Shown: positions 52,699-61,221, numbered from the stretch's first letter. The stretch: DNA of 64,000 bases from Nocardia brasiliensis IFM 10847 (GCF_000710915.1 NZ_BAUA01000104.1:23329-87328), one strand, 5' to 3'. Notes: a model not told the origin generated them from the letters alone. Translations and numbers: made by a program.

Positions 52699-53939
52699 CG
52701 GTGTCCGGCCGCGCGGTGGGCCACGACGAGCCGCTGTATCGGTTCGATGAGCGGCAGCGGATGATCCCGCTGGATCCGGAGCGGCTGGCCGCGCGCCTCG
52801 CCGCGGCGGCGCCGGCCGATTTCGCGGGATTCCGGCAGACCGGAATCGAGGCGATGCTGCTCGGGCGCTACGCCGAGGCCCTCGACCATCTGGATCGCGC
52901 GCTGGAACTCGTGGACACCGAACAGCGCCGGATCACCGTGTGGATCAATCTGGGCGACGTGTACCGCTACCAGGGCGACGCGGCGACCGCGGAGACGCTG
53001 TACGCGCGGGCCGTGGCGCACGCGCGGGCCGCCGCGCCCGACGTGCTGTCGTTCGCCGTGCAGCATCTCGGCAAGGCGCTGGCCGAACAGAATCGGCTGG
53101 ACGAGGCGCACGCCCTGCTGCGGGAAGCACTCGATCTGCGGATCGCCGAAGGGGACCCGGAGGAGATCGAATCCACCAGGGTGGCGCTGGAAACCCTGTC
53201 CGCGCTGCCGATTTCGCTGCCGCCCGCGGTCGCCGCGGTGCTCGGCGAGGCGCCGAGCTGGTCCGCCGAGCACGAAGGGATGAGCGGTGGCGTCTCGTTC
53301 GTCAACGGGGCCTACTGGGTGAAGCGGGGACCGCGCGCGGTGGCCGAACAGCAGCGGCTGAACTGGTTGCGCGAGCGCGGGATTCGGCTACCCGAGATCA
53401 CCGTCTACGCCGAGGACGTGCTGGTGCTCGCCGACGCGGGCGTGCCGAGTCTGGCCGCGCGCGCCGAGTCCGGGACCGGCGCGGACTCGGTCGGCACGAT
53501 CATGGGCACGCTGCTGCGTACCCTGCACAGCCTCCCGGTCGCCGAGTGCCCGTTCGACGGACGGCTCGACCTCGTCTTGGCGCAGGCCAGGCGGCAGGTG
53601 ATCGAAGGTTTGGTCGACGCCGACGATTTCGACGACGACAACCAGGATTCCTCGCCGGAGCAGGTGCTCGAGCGGCTGCTCGACGAGCGTCCGGCCGAGA
53701 CGGATCTCGTGGTGGCGCACGGTGATTTCACACCGCCCAACGTGCTCGAAGGCGCCATCCTGCTCGATGTCGGTGCGCTCGGCATCGCCGACCGCTACCG
53801 CGATCTCGCGCTGGCCGTGCGAGATCTGCGCGACGATTTCGGTGCGGCGGAAGTGATGGCGTTCTTCGCCGCCTACGGCCTGGCCGAGCCGGATCCCGTG
53901 CGGCTGGAGTACTACCGCCTGCTCGACGAATTGTTCTGA
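52695..53939 (+). CDS. TPR plus aminoglycoside-phosphotransferase-like kinase fusion
   Basis: The 414-residue protein has an N-terminal TPR region (residues about 35-165: YAEALDHLDRALELVDTEQRRITVWINLGDVYRYQGDAATAETLYARAVAHAR, in pieces). The C-terminal half has APH(3')-type features: GVSFVNGAYWVKRGP (phosphate/Lys segment), VVAHGDFTPPNVLEG (catalytic HGD....N) and LLDVGALGIADRYRDLALAVRDL (metal Asp and following helix). The glycine-rich nucleotide loop is modest. The TPR part may bring a protein or peptide substrate. It is coupled to DUF3046 by GTGA. A drug-resistance role is possible but not supported by sequence alone. Confidence 0.82.
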   Translation: MTVSGRAVGHDEPLYRFDERQRMIPLDPERLAARLAAAAPADFAGFRQTGIEAMLLGRYAEALDHLDRALELVDTEQRRITVWINLGDVYRYQGDAATAETLYARAVAHARAAAPDVLSFAVQHLGKALAEQNRLDEAHALLREALDLRIAEGDPEEIESTRVALETLSALPISLPPAVAAVLGEAPSWSAEHEGMSGGVSFVNGAYWVKRGPRAVAEQQRLNWLRERGIRLPEITVYAEDVLVLADAGVPSLAARAESGTGADSVGTIMGTLLRTLHSLPVAECPFDGRLDLVLAQARRQVIEGLVDADDFDDDNQDSSPEQVLERLLDERPAETDLVVAHGDFTPPNVLEGAILLDVGALGIADRYRDLALAVRDLRDDFGAAEVMAFFAAYGLAEPDPVRLEYYRLLDELF

Positions 53940-53941
53940 GG

Positions 53942-54460
53942 TCAGGTCTTTTTCGCGTAGTGCCTGGCCGCTTTGGTGCGGTTGCCGCAGGTCGCCATCG
54001 AGTGCCAGCGGCGGGTGCCGTTCTTCGAGGTGTCGAAGAAGAACAGCACGCAGTCGGCGTGTGCGCACTGCCGGATGCGGTCCGGCGCGTCGGCGAGCAG
54101 CCGCAGCAGGTTGTCGGCCGCGAGCCAGGCGGGTAGCCAGGCCGGATCGGGCACGTCGACGACCTCCGCGGGACCGGTGTCGGTGAGGGTGCGCCGGATG
54201 CGGCCGTGGTCGAGTACCTCGTTCAGCGCGTCGTGCGTGGCGTGCCGGACGACATCGTAGATGGCGGCGCGCGCCGCCAAGGTTGCGGCGAGGGTCGCCT
54301 CGTCGGCTTGCGTCCGTTCGGTCAGCCCGGCCGAGGACAGCCAGATGGCCAGACCGGTCACGTCGGTGAGCAGGTCCTGCGGCTGCCCGTGCTCGTTCCA
54401 CCGCGTGTCCAGCAGATCGAGGGCCAGCGGTTCGCCGAGGTGGGGACGCGGATCGTGCAT
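53942..54460 (-). CDS. CGNR zinc-finger/ABATE regulator, copy 2
   Basis: The 172-residue protein starts with LGEPLALDLLDTRWNEHGQPQDLLTD (the ABATE FxxTxx segment) and ends with CAHADCVLFFFDTSKNGTRRWHSMATCGNRTKAARHY, the CGNR finger. In the metal site one ligand pair reads RWHSM..C where the other copy has RWCDM..C, so one position is His. It is divergent from the VOC-PNPOx-DUF1348 operon, with a near-perfect palindrome in the intergenic region. Confidence 0.88.
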   Translation of the reverse strand: MHDPRPHLGEPLALDLLDTRWNEHGQPQDLLTDVTGLAIWLSSAGLTERTQADEATLAATLAARAAIYDVVRHATHDALNEVLDHGRIRRTLTDTGPAEVVDVPDPAWLPAWLAADNLLRLLADAPDRIRQCAHADCVLFFFDTSKNGTRRWHSMATCGNRTKAARHYAKKT

Positions 54461-54530
54461 GACTGAGGGTATCCACCTCCTGCGGGGGGTTCGGGGCGCC
54501 GGTCTCATTCTAACTGTCTATCTACATTTT

Positions 54531-54604
54531 ACTGGTTGACGCTTGGTCCTGCGCTGGCTATGTTCTAACCAGTCAAACCAATAAAGGTGGTTTGACAGGT
54601 TAGA
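54531..54604 (+). promoter_or_regulatory. Promoter with palindromic operator for the VOC operon
   Basis: TTGACG (54536-54541), 17 bases and TATGTT (54559-54564) are a strong sigma-70-type promoter. TCTAACCAGTCAAACCA (54564-54580) and TGGTTTGACAGGTTAGA (54588-54604) form a 17-bp palindrome with one mismatch and a 7-bp spacer, reaching the ribosome-binding site. ACTGGT (54531-54536) overlaps the -35. The divergent CGNR regulator is the likely binder. Confidence 0.72.
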
Positions 54605-54614
54605 GGAGGAACAC

Positions 54615-55076
54615 ATGACCGCAGTCGCCGCGCCCACGCTCGTCACCGGGCACATCGGGCTCAACGTCGCCGATCTGGCGCGTTCGGTCGACTTCTATCG
54701 CAGCGCACTGGGTTTCGAGCAGGTGGCCGCGAGTACCGGCGACGATCGCAAGTGGGCGTTCCTGGGGATCGACGGCAAGGTGATGGTGACCCTGTGGGAG
54801 CAGAGCACCGGTGAGTTCGGCACCGAAAGGCCCGGCCTGCATCATCTTTCGTTCCAGGTGGACACCATGGACCAGGTCCGGGCGGTCGAGGCGGTGCTGC
54901 GCGAGCGGTCGGTGTCGTTCGCACACGACGGCGTCGTAGCGCACAGCGAGGGCGCGAGCTCGGGCGGCATCTTCTTCACCGACCCCGACGGCATCCGGCT
55001 CGAGGTATACGCACCCGCCGGCGCCGAATGCGCGCCCGCGCCCACCGGTTCCGCCCCCACCTGTGGATTCTTCTGA
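54615..55076 (+). CDS. VOC-family (glyoxalase/dioxygenase fold) protein
   Basis: The 153-residue protein starts TLVTGHIGLNVADLARSVDFYRSALGFEQVA (His early) and has LHHLSFQVDTMDQV, then GIFFTDPDGIRLEVYAP (Glu late): the paired beta-alpha-beta modules with metal ligands in place. AGGAGG lies 5 bases upstream of ATG 54615. It is the first gene of a likely three-gene operon with a PNPOx-like and a DUF1348 gene. The genes may serve detoxification or a pathway sensed by the CGNR regulator. Confidence 0.92.
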   Translation: MTAVAAPTLVTGHIGLNVADLARSVDFYRSALGFEQVAASTGDDRKWAFLGIDGKVMVTLWEQSTGEFGTERPGLHHLSFQVDTMDQVRAVEAVLRERSVSFAHDGVVAHSEGASSGGIFFTDPDGIRLEVYAPAGAECAPAPTGSAPTCGFF

Positions 55077-55147
55077 GCCGCAGGACCGTTGCACGCTGCG
55101 GTGGGCAATTCCGCCCCTCGCGCTACCTCTTGGACAGGAGTAATGCG

Positions 55148-56029
55148 ATGGCTCCCTTCCACTCCGGCGAGCTGGCCGTCCAGCAGCGGATGGGCCAGGC
55201 GGAGATCGCCGGGCGGGTCGGCCGGATGATCCGAGCCGACATCCCGGCCGTCGCCGCGGCTTTCCTCGCCGAGCAGCCGATGCTGGTGATCGCCGCCGCG
55301 GACGCGGCGGGCAGGCTGTGGGCGAGCGAGCTGGTCGGCCCGCCCGGCTTCATCCACGCCGTGGACGCGGGAACCATCGCCGTCGCGGCGCGTCCCGTGG
55401 CCGGGGATCCGTTGCGGGACGCCCTGACCGGCGCCGCGCGGATCGGCATGATCGCTCTGCAACCGCAGCGGCGCAGGCGGATGCGCGTCAACGGCACGGT
55501 CACCCCGGACGGCGCGGGTCTGCGGATCGTGACCGATCAGGTCTACTCCAATTGCCCGAAGTACATATCCCGCAGAGAGATCGAGTCCTACCAGCCGGGG
55601 ACGGAGCAGGCGCCGCGCCGCAGCACGGCACTCGACGCGGGACAGCGGGCGGCGATCGCCGCGGCCGACGCGTTCTTCACCGCCACCGCCGACGCCGACG
55701 GAAACGCCGACGCCTCGCACCGCGGCGGCAATCCCGGCTTCCTGGAGGTGCTTTCCCCGACCCGGCTGCGCTGGCCGGACTATCGCGGCAACTCGATGTT
55801 CATGACGCTCGGCAATATCGAGGTCAATCCGCGCTGCGGGCTGCTCGTGCCGAACTGGGCCACCGGCGGCGCGCTCCAGCTCACCGGCACCGCCGAGTTG
55901 GTCTGGGCGTCAAGTACTTCCGCGCCCGGCGCGCAATGCGCGATCGACTTCACCATCACCGAGGTGGTCGACTACCCGGCCGGCCCGCTCCGGTGGACCG
56001 CGCCGGAACTGTCCCCGGCCAACCCCTGA
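55148..56029 (+). CDS. Pyridoxamine 5'-phosphate oxidase-like flavoprotein
   Basis: The 293-residue protein starts MAPFHSGELAVQQRMGQAE and has the split-barrel flavin fold: PMLVIAAADAAGRLWASELVGPPGFIHAVD, then RRMRVNGTVTPDGAGLRIVTDQVYSNCPKYIS and RGNSMFMTLGNIEVNPRCGLLVPNW. FxSGExAVQ openings are typical of a PNPOx-like subfamily linked with oxidoreductases. AGGAG lies 9 bases upstream. Second gene of the CGNR-linked operon, 71 bp after the VOC gene. Cofactor inferred as FMN or F420. Confidence 0.87.
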   Translation: MAPFHSGELAVQQRMGQAEIAGRVGRMIRADIPAVAAAFLAEQPMLVIAAADAAGRLWASELVGPPGFIHAVDAGTIAVAARPVAGDPLRDALTGAARIGMIALQPQRRRRMRVNGTVTPDGAGLRIVTDQVYSNCPKYISRREIESYQPGTEQAPRRSTALDAGQRAAIAAADAFFTATADADGNADASHRGGNPGFLEVLSPTRLRWPDYRGNSMFMTLGNIEVNPRCGLLVPNWATGGALQLTGTAELVWASSTSAPGAQCAIDFTITEVVDYPAGPLRWTAPELSPANP

Positions 56030-56044
56030 GAAAGGAAAACGTCC

Positions 56045-56494
56045 ATGCGACCCCCACTGCCTCCCTTCGATCTCGAATCCGCCAAGGCGAAGGTGCTGGC
56101 CGCCGAGAACGCCTGGAACACCCGCGATCCGGAGCGGGTGGCCGCGGCCTACACCGAGGATTCGGTCTGGCGTAACCGCGACGAGTTCTTCACCGGCCGC
56201 GGCGCCATCGTCGAATTCCTCACCCGCAAATGGTCGGTGGAGAACGGCTACGCCCTGCGCAAAGATCTCTGGGCGTTCGAAGGCAACCGTATCGCGGTGC
56301 GCTTCCAGTACGAATGGCACGACGAATCCGGCCGGTGGTGGCGCAGTTACGGCAACGAACAGTGGGAGTTCACCCCCGAGGGGTTGATGTCGCGTCGTGA
56401 GGCCAGCATCAACGATGTCGCCATCGCCGAATCCGAGCGCCGCATCCACGGGCCCCGCCCCGAGGGCGACACCTCGGTGCTCCCGCAACAGTGA
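56045..56494 (+). CDS. DUF1348/SnoaL-like (NTF2-fold) protein
   Basis: The 149-residue protein has the block VLAAENAWNTRDPERVAAAYTEDSVWRNRDEFFTGRGAIVEFL (in segments) and YEWHDESGRWWRSYGNEQWEF, which match the DUF1348 family closely. Function unknown. It is 15 bp after the PNPOx-like gene, so it completes the operon. The final residues IHGPRPEGDTSVLP are also typical of the family. Confidence 0.9.
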   Translation: MRPPLPPFDLESAKAKVLAAENAWNTRDPERVAAAYTEDSVWRNRDEFFTGRGAIVEFLTRKWSVENGYALRKDLWAFEGNRIAVRFQYEWHDESGRWWRSYGNEQWEFTPEGLMSRREASINDVAIAESERRIHGPRPEGDTSVLPQQ

Positions 56495-56544
56495 CGACGG
56501 GGTGACGCCGGCCCGGCCGGGCCGGCGTCACCCGCGCGAAATCG

Positions 56545-57954
56545 TCAGGCGGCAACCGCTTCTCGATCCAGTGCGCCGGAGGTGGCGGCGGTCCGCGCCC
56601 GGTGGAAGAGGGCGAAGGCGGCCGTTCCGAAGACCAGGCCGACGCCCGCGGCCACCACGAATGCGGCGTCGAGGCCCGCGGCGAACCGGGACAACGACAG
56701 CGGCTGCGCCGGCCCCGCGACGCCGCGGAACACCGTGCCCAGCACGGCGACCCCGAGGGCGAGGCCGAGCTGGCGAGCGGTGTTCACCGCGCCCGCCGCG
56801 GTACCGCCCTGCTGCGGCGGCACCGCGGCCATGCCCACCGAGACGAGCGCGGGCGCGTTGACGCCGACGCCGACGCCGAGCACCACGAAGCCGGGAACCA
56901 ATGCGGTCCAGGATGATTCGGGCCCGATCAAGGTGAGCAACCCGGTTCCCGCGCCGATCACGACCAGTCCGGCGCCGATCGTCCACTGCGGTTCGACGTC
57001 GTGCAGGAAGCGGCCGAACACCGCGGCGACCAGAAATGCGGTCGCGGCCATCGGCAACAAGGCCAGTCCCGCGTGCAACGGCGTCATCCGCAACTGCTGC
57101 TGCAGCCAGAGCGACACCAGGGGAGTGCACGCGAAAGCCGCGAAAGTCTGCCCGCTCGCACCGAGCAGTGTCGCCCCGAAGACGCGGTTGCGCAGCAGGA
57201 CCAAGGGGAACATCGGTGCGGTGCTGCGGGATTCGACGAGCCCGAACCCCGCGAGCGCCGCGACGCCCAGTATCAGCGCGAGCACGGTGAGACCGTCCGA
57301 CCAGCCGTGCTCGCCGCCGCGGATCACTCCGTAGGTGAGCGCCGTCGCGGCGGTCGCGAACGCGAGCATGCCCGGCACGTCCACCGCGCGAGCGCCGCGA
57401 CGGGCCGAGGCCGGAAACACCGTGGCGGTCAACGCGATAGCGAGCACGGCGATCGGCAGGTTGACGAAGAAGATCCAGCGCCACGACAACAGGTCGGTCA
57501 GCACGCCGCCGAGCACCACGCCGATACCGGCCGCGGCACCGGTCACCGCGCCCCAGATGCTGAACGCGATACCGCGGTCGCGCCCGGTGTAGGTGGCGTG
57601 CAGCAGCGACAGTGTGGTCGCGAACATGGCCGCGCCGCCGACACCTTGCAGTACCCGTCCCGCAATGAGATTCGTCGCGGTACCGGCGACACCGCAGCTC
57701 AGGGAGGCCACGGCGAACAGGACGAGCCCGGCGAGGTAGGCGCGTTTCGCGCCGACCCGGTCGGCGAGCGAGCCGAGCACGAGCAGCAGCGCGGCCAGCG
57801 CCAGCGCGTAACCGTCCACCACCCACTGCAGGCTGGACAGCCCGGCGCGCAGATCGACGGCGATGTCGGGCAGTGCGACGTTCACGATCGTGACGTCGAT
57901 GAGCAACATGAACGTGCCGAGACACGCGGCGAACAGGGGGAGCCATTTCCTCAC
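56545..57954 (-). CDS. DHA2-type MFS multidrug exporter (14 TM)
   Basis: The 469-residue protein has 14 TM helices. FMLLIDVTIVNVALPDI is the DHA2 TM1 motif, and GSLADRVGAKRAYL is motif A. LIAGRVLQGVGGAAMFATTLSLL and SWRWIFFVNLPIAVLAI complete the family signature. GTG 57954 was chosen because GGAGG lies 5 bases upstream; ATG 57966 is the other choice. It is divergent from a double-AsnC regulator, which probably controls it. Substrate unknown. Confidence 0.92.
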   Translation of the reverse strand: MRKWLPLFAACLGTFMLLIDVTIVNVALPDIAVDLRAGLSSLQWVVDGYALALAALLLVLGSLADRVGAKRAYLAGLVLFAVASLSCGVAGTATNLIAGRVLQGVGGAAMFATTLSLLHATYTGRDRGIAFSIWGAVTGAAAGIGVVLGGVLTDLLSWRWIFFVNLPIAVLAIALTATVFPASARRGARAVDVPGMLAFATAATALTYGVIRGGEHGWSDGLTVLALILGVAALAGFGLVESRSTAPMFPLVLLRNRVFGATLLGASGQTFAAFACTPLVSLWLQQQLRMTPLHAGLALLPMAATAFLVAAVFGRFLHDVEPQWTIGAGLVVIGAGTGLLTLIGPESSWTALVPGFVVLGVGVGVNAPALVSVGMAAVPPQQGGTAAGAVNTARQLGLALGVAVLGTVFRGVAGPAQPLSLSRFAAGLDAAFVVAAGVGLVFGTAAFALFHRARTAATSGALDREAVAA

Positions 57955-57994
57955 AGGAGCCTCCATGGCGGAATCGAACGATATCGTCGCCAAG

Positions 57995-58029
57995 CGTGCG
58001 GCAATCGAACGCATCCACCTAGCCGCACG
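57995..58029. promoter_or_regulatory. Candidate operator between MFS and AsnC-type genes
   Basis: CGTGCGGC (57995-58002) and GCCGCACG (58022-58029) are perfect 8-bp arms separated by 19 bases in the 98-bp divergent region. A direct repeat ATCGAACG occurs at about 57973 and 58004. Binding by the divergent regulator is inferred. Confidence 0.45.
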
Positions 58030-58052
58030 GGGCGTTGCGTTAGATTCCTCCC

Positions 58053-59099
58053 ATGCAGTCCGATGGGTCCGTGGAATCCTCCGTGCTCGACGTGCTCGAC
58101 AAGCAGATCGTGCACGCGCTGGTGTGCGACGCCAGGATTCCGTTCGCCAAGCTCGGTGCCATCCTCGACGTCTCCGAGCAGACCGTCGCGCGCCGCTATC
58201 GCGCGCTGCGCCAGCGCGCGATCCTGCACGTCTCGGGGCAGGTGAACGCGGTGCCGCTCGGGCACGCGCGCTGGGTGCTGCGGATCCGCTCGACACCCGA
58301 CAAAGCGCTGCGATTGGCCGAATCCCTGGCCAGATTCCCGGATCTGAGCTGGGTGACGCTGTTGTCCACCGGCTCCGAGGTGACATGTGTGAGCCGGCCG
58401 CGCTCGACCGAACGGCGCGACGCGCTGCTGCTGCACACGCTGCCGAAGGCGAGCCAGGTGCTGGGGGTCACCGCGCACGAGGTGATGCACCGGTTCCCGG
58501 CCGACGAGGAATGGCCGCGTTTCGCTCACCTGTTCACCGAGCAGCAGCTGTGCGCGCTCGGGCAGCGGTCGGGCTGCGCGGCGGGTTCGGCGCGTTCCCT
58601 GGGCGAGGAGTTCGGGCCGGACCTGCCGGTGGACCTGTCCGCCGAGGACGAGGCCATGCTCGCGCTGCTCGGCCGGGACGGACGCGCGCCCTACGCTCAG
58701 ATCGCGGCCGAAACTGGTTGGACCGCACCACGAGTCGCGCGCCGGATGGCCGAGCTGGAGCGGGCGGGCGTGCTGTACTTCGATCTCGACTTCGCGGTGG
58801 AACGGATGGGGTTCACCGTGCGCGGCGGCATGTGGCTGCGGGTGCGCCCGGCCGAGCTGGACGCGGTGGGGCGGGCGATGGCGACGCATCCGGAGATCGT
58901 TTTCGTGGCCGCGACCACCGGGCCGACCAACCTGTTCGCCTCCGTCCTGTGCCGCGACACGCCCCATCTCTACCGCTACATCACCGAGCGGCTCGGCGCG
59001 CTGGAGGGCATCACCGACCTGGAGGTCACGCCCTCGCTGCGAGTCCTGAAACAGGCGCAGACGCTGCTCGACAGCGACCGGGTCGCACCGGGGCGGTGA
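58053..59099 (+). CDS. Tandem Lrp/AsnC-family regulator
   Basis: The 348-residue protein is twice the usual AsnC length. The first unit has the HTH VLDKQIVHALVCDARIPFAKLGAILDVSEQTVARRYRALRQRAI and a RAM-like beta part. The second (from about residue 193) has LSAEDEAMLALLGRDGRAPYAQIAAETGWTAPRVARRMAELERAGVL and a second RAM domain (VRGGMWLRVRPAELDAVGRAMATHPEIVFV). The double form is known in actinobacteria. It faces the DHA2 exporter. AsnC regulators respond to amino acids or small ligands. Confidence 0.9.
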   Translation: MQSDGSVESSVLDVLDKQIVHALVCDARIPFAKLGAILDVSEQTVARRYRALRQRAILHVSGQVNAVPLGHARWVLRIRSTPDKALRLAESLARFPDLSWVTLLSTGSEVTCVSRPRSTERRDALLLHTLPKASQVLGVTAHEVMHRFPADEEWPRFAHLFTEQQLCALGQRSGCAAGSARSLGEEFGPDLPVDLSAEDEAMLALLGRDGRAPYAQIAAETGWTAPRVARRMAELERAGVLYFDLDFAVERMGFTVRGGMWLRVRPAELDAVGRAMATHPEIVFVAATTGPTNLFASVLCRDTPHLYRYITERLGALEGITDLEVTPSLRVLKQAQTLLDSDRVAPGR

Positions 59100-59161
59100 T
59101 CGCGCCGCGTTTGCCGAGGACACAAAACTCCGATCGCGTGTTGCCGGGCGCGTCGCTTGAC

Positions 59162-59177
59162 TCGAACATCTGTTCGT
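59162..59177 (+). promoter_or_regulatory. SOS box (LexA operator) of recA
   Basis: TCGAACATCTGTTCGT fits the mycobacterial/actinobacterial LexA site TCGAAC-N4-GTTCGA with one end mismatch. It lies 91 bp upstream of the recA start. Confidence 0.88.
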
Positions 59178-59196
59178 CTAACCTTGGCGCCAGAAC

Positions 59197-59219
59197 TTGT
59201 CGGTGCCGCCCTCTAATGT
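59197..59219 (+). promoter_or_regulatory. RecA-NDp (PafBC-dependent) promoter of recA
   Basis: TTGTCGGTG (59197-59205), 8 bases and TAATGT (59214-59219) match the RecA-NDp consensus TTGTC(R)GTG-N8-TAnnnT exactly. In mycobacteria this promoter drives LexA-independent damage induction through PafBC. It lies just after the SOS box, so recA has both damage-response inputs. Confidence 0.85.
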
Positions 59220-59267
59220 TGGCGCCAACCACAGCAGAGACTTACCCGTCGAAAAGGGGATCAGGAC

Positions 59268-60308
59268 ATGGCACCACAGGCGTACGACCGCGACAAGGCG
59301 CTCGAACTCGCACTGGCTCAGGTCGAGAAGAGCTTCGGCAAGGGTGCGGTCATGCGCCTCGGCGAAGAAGTACGTCAGCCGCTCGCGGTGATCCCCACCG
59401 GTTCCATCTCGCTGGATGTCGCGCTCGGCATCGGCGGCTTGCCCCGCGGCCGCATCATCGAGGTCTACGGCCCGGAGTCCTCGGGTAAGACCACGGTGGC
59501 GCTGCACGCGGTGGCCAACGCGCAGGCGCAGGGCGGCATCGCGGCCTTCATCGACGCCGAGCACGCGCTCGACCCGGAATACGCGAAGAAGCTGGGTGTC
59601 GACACCGACGCGCTGCTCGTCTCGCAGCCGGACACCGGTGAGCAGGCACTGGAGATCGCCGACATGCTGGTGCGGTCCGGCGCCATCGACATCATCGTCA
59701 TCGACTCGGTGGCCGCGCTGGTGCCGCGCGCCGAGATCGAGGGCGAGATGGGTGACAGCCACGTCGGTCTGCAGGCCCGCCTGATGAGCCAGGCGCTGCG
59801 CAAGATGACCGGTGCGCTCAGCAACTCCAACACCACCGCGATCTTCATCAACCAGCTGCGCGAGAAGATCGGCGTCATGTTCGGCTCGCCCGAAACCACC
59901 ACGGGTGGTAAGGCGTTGAAGTTCTACGCCTCGGTCCGCCTCGACGTGCGCCGCATCGAGACGCTCAAGGACGGCACCGACGCGGTCGGCAACCGTACCC
60001 GCGTCAAGGTCGTGAAGAACAAGGTCAGCCCGCCGTTCAAGCAGGCGGAGTTCGACATCCTCTACGGCCATGGCATCTCCAAGGAGGGCTCGCTCATCGA
60101 CATGGGTGTCGAGCACGGCTTCGTGCGTAAGTCCGGCTCCTGGTACACCTACGAGGGCGACCAGCTCGGCCAGGGCAAGGAGAACGCCCGGAAGTTCCTG
60201 CTGGAAAACACCGATGTGCGTGACGAGATCGAGAAGAAGATCAAGGAGAAGCTCGGCATCGGCGCCGATGTGAGTGCCCCGGCCGCCGAGGTTCCCGCCG
60301 ATTTCTGA
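59268..60308 (+). CDS. recA: Recombinase RecA
   Basis: The 346-residue protein is a standard RecA: KALELALAQVEKSFGKGAVMRLG, Walker A GPESSGKTT, Walker B IDIIVIDSVAALVP, loop L2 GVMFGSPETTTGGKALKFYAS and the C-terminal domain. The frame is uninterrupted, so there is no intein, unlike M. tuberculosis RecA. ATG 59268 has AAAGGGGATCAGGAC upstream. It acts in strand exchange and as LexA co-protease. The recX gene follows 4 bp after the stop. Confidence 0.99.
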   Translation: MAPQAYDRDKALELALAQVEKSFGKGAVMRLGEEVRQPLAVIPTGSISLDVALGIGGLPRGRIIEVYGPESSGKTTVALHAVANAQAQGGIAAFIDAEHALDPEYAKKLGVDTDALLVSQPDTGEQALEIADMLVRSGAIDIIVIDSVAALVPRAEIEGEMGDSHVGLQARLMSQALRKMTGALSNSNTTAIFINQLREKIGVMFGSPETTTGGKALKFYASVRLDVRRIETLKDGTDAVGNRTRVKVVKNKVSPPFKQAEFDILYGHGISKEGSLIDMGVEHGFVRKSGSWYTYEGDQLGQGKENARKFLLENTDVRDEIEKKIKEKLGIGADVSAPAAEVPADF

Positions 60309-60312
60309 TCCG

Positions 60313-61221
60313 ATGAACGGCCGGCGCTCGCCCCGACCGCGCCGGACCGCGCCTGATGAGTCGCGGTCCGAACCGGTGCAGGAGATGCGGCGCCGGCTCC
60401 AAGAACTCCTGTCTGCCTCTTCTGGTGCCGCCACCGATCCGGTCGGATCTCGGCTCGGCGGACAGGAACCCGGACGAGTCCCGTCGGCCGAAGGTGGTTC
60501 GGCCGAACAGGACACCATGGGAACTCGGTCGAGCGCGCCCGATCCGCAGCGGGCGCGTTCGACCGGGTCCCGCGCGGGCTCGTCCCGTCGTGGACGCCGG
60601 AAGGCGTTCCCGCACACAGATTCCCACTCGGCTGATAGCGAAAGTACCGAAAGCCGATGGGCGGATCCGGTGGCGGCCGGATCCGAGCGGGGTGCGCGCT
60701 CCACGGAGCAGACTCCGCCAGGCGGGACGGTCGAGCAGGCCAAAGAGGCGTGTCTGCGCCTGCTCGCCGTCCGCGCCCGCAGCCGTGCCGAACTCGCTCA
60801 GCGTCTGGCGGCCAAGGGCTACACCGCCGACGTCACCGATCGCGCGCTGGACCGTCTCGCCGAGGTCGGCCTCATCGACGACGCCGCCTTCGCCGAACAG
60901 TGGGTCCATTCCCGGCATACCTTCTCCGGCAAGGGCAAACAGGCGCTCGCCCAAGAGCTTCGCCGCAAAGGCGTCGACCCGGCCGACGCCGCTCCCGCCC
61001 TGGACACCATCACCGACGACGACGAAGAATCCCGCGCCCGAGACCTGGTCCGCCGCAAACTCCGCACCCTCCCCGCCACCCTCGATCGGGAAAAAGCCCT
61101 TCGCCGCCTCGTCGGCATGCTCGCCCGCCGCGGCTACAACCAATCCACCGCCTTCGCCGTAGTCAAATCCGAACTCGCCGAAGCCTCCTTCGGCACCGCC
61201 GACCTCGACGAGCGGGAGTGA
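60313..61221 (+). CDS. recX: RecX regulator with a long N-terminal extension
   Basis: The RecX core (three-helix repeats) occupies about residues 140-302: AKEACLRLLAVRARSRAELAQRLAAKGY, LIDDAAFAEQWVHSRH, KGKQALAQELRRKGVD and RRKLRTLP. The first 140 residues are Arg/Ser/Pro/Gly-rich and look disordered. M. tuberculosis RecX has 174 residues, so this is far longer. Starting at ATG 60313, 4 bp after recA, seems natural; a later start would leave a long gap after recA. RecX limits RecA filaments. Confidence 0.92.
   Translation: MNGRRSPRPRRTAPDESRSEPVQEMRRRLQELLSASSGAATDPVGSRLGGQEPGRVPSAEGGSAEQDTMGTRSSAPDPQRARSTGSRAGSSRRGRRKAFPHTDSHSADSESTESRWADPVAAGSERGARSTEQTPPGGTVEQAKEACLRLLAVRARSRAELAQRLAAKGYTADVTDRALDRLAEVGLIDDAAFAEQWVHSRHTFSGKGKQALAQELRRKGVDPADAAPALDTITDDDEESRARDLVRRKLRTLPATLDREKALRRLVGMLARRGYNQSTAFAVVKSELAEASFGTADLDERE

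Noticed and set aside
59268..60308. Intein in recA
   Set aside because: The reading frame is continuous at 346 residues and the loop regions match normal RecA; no intein block is present.
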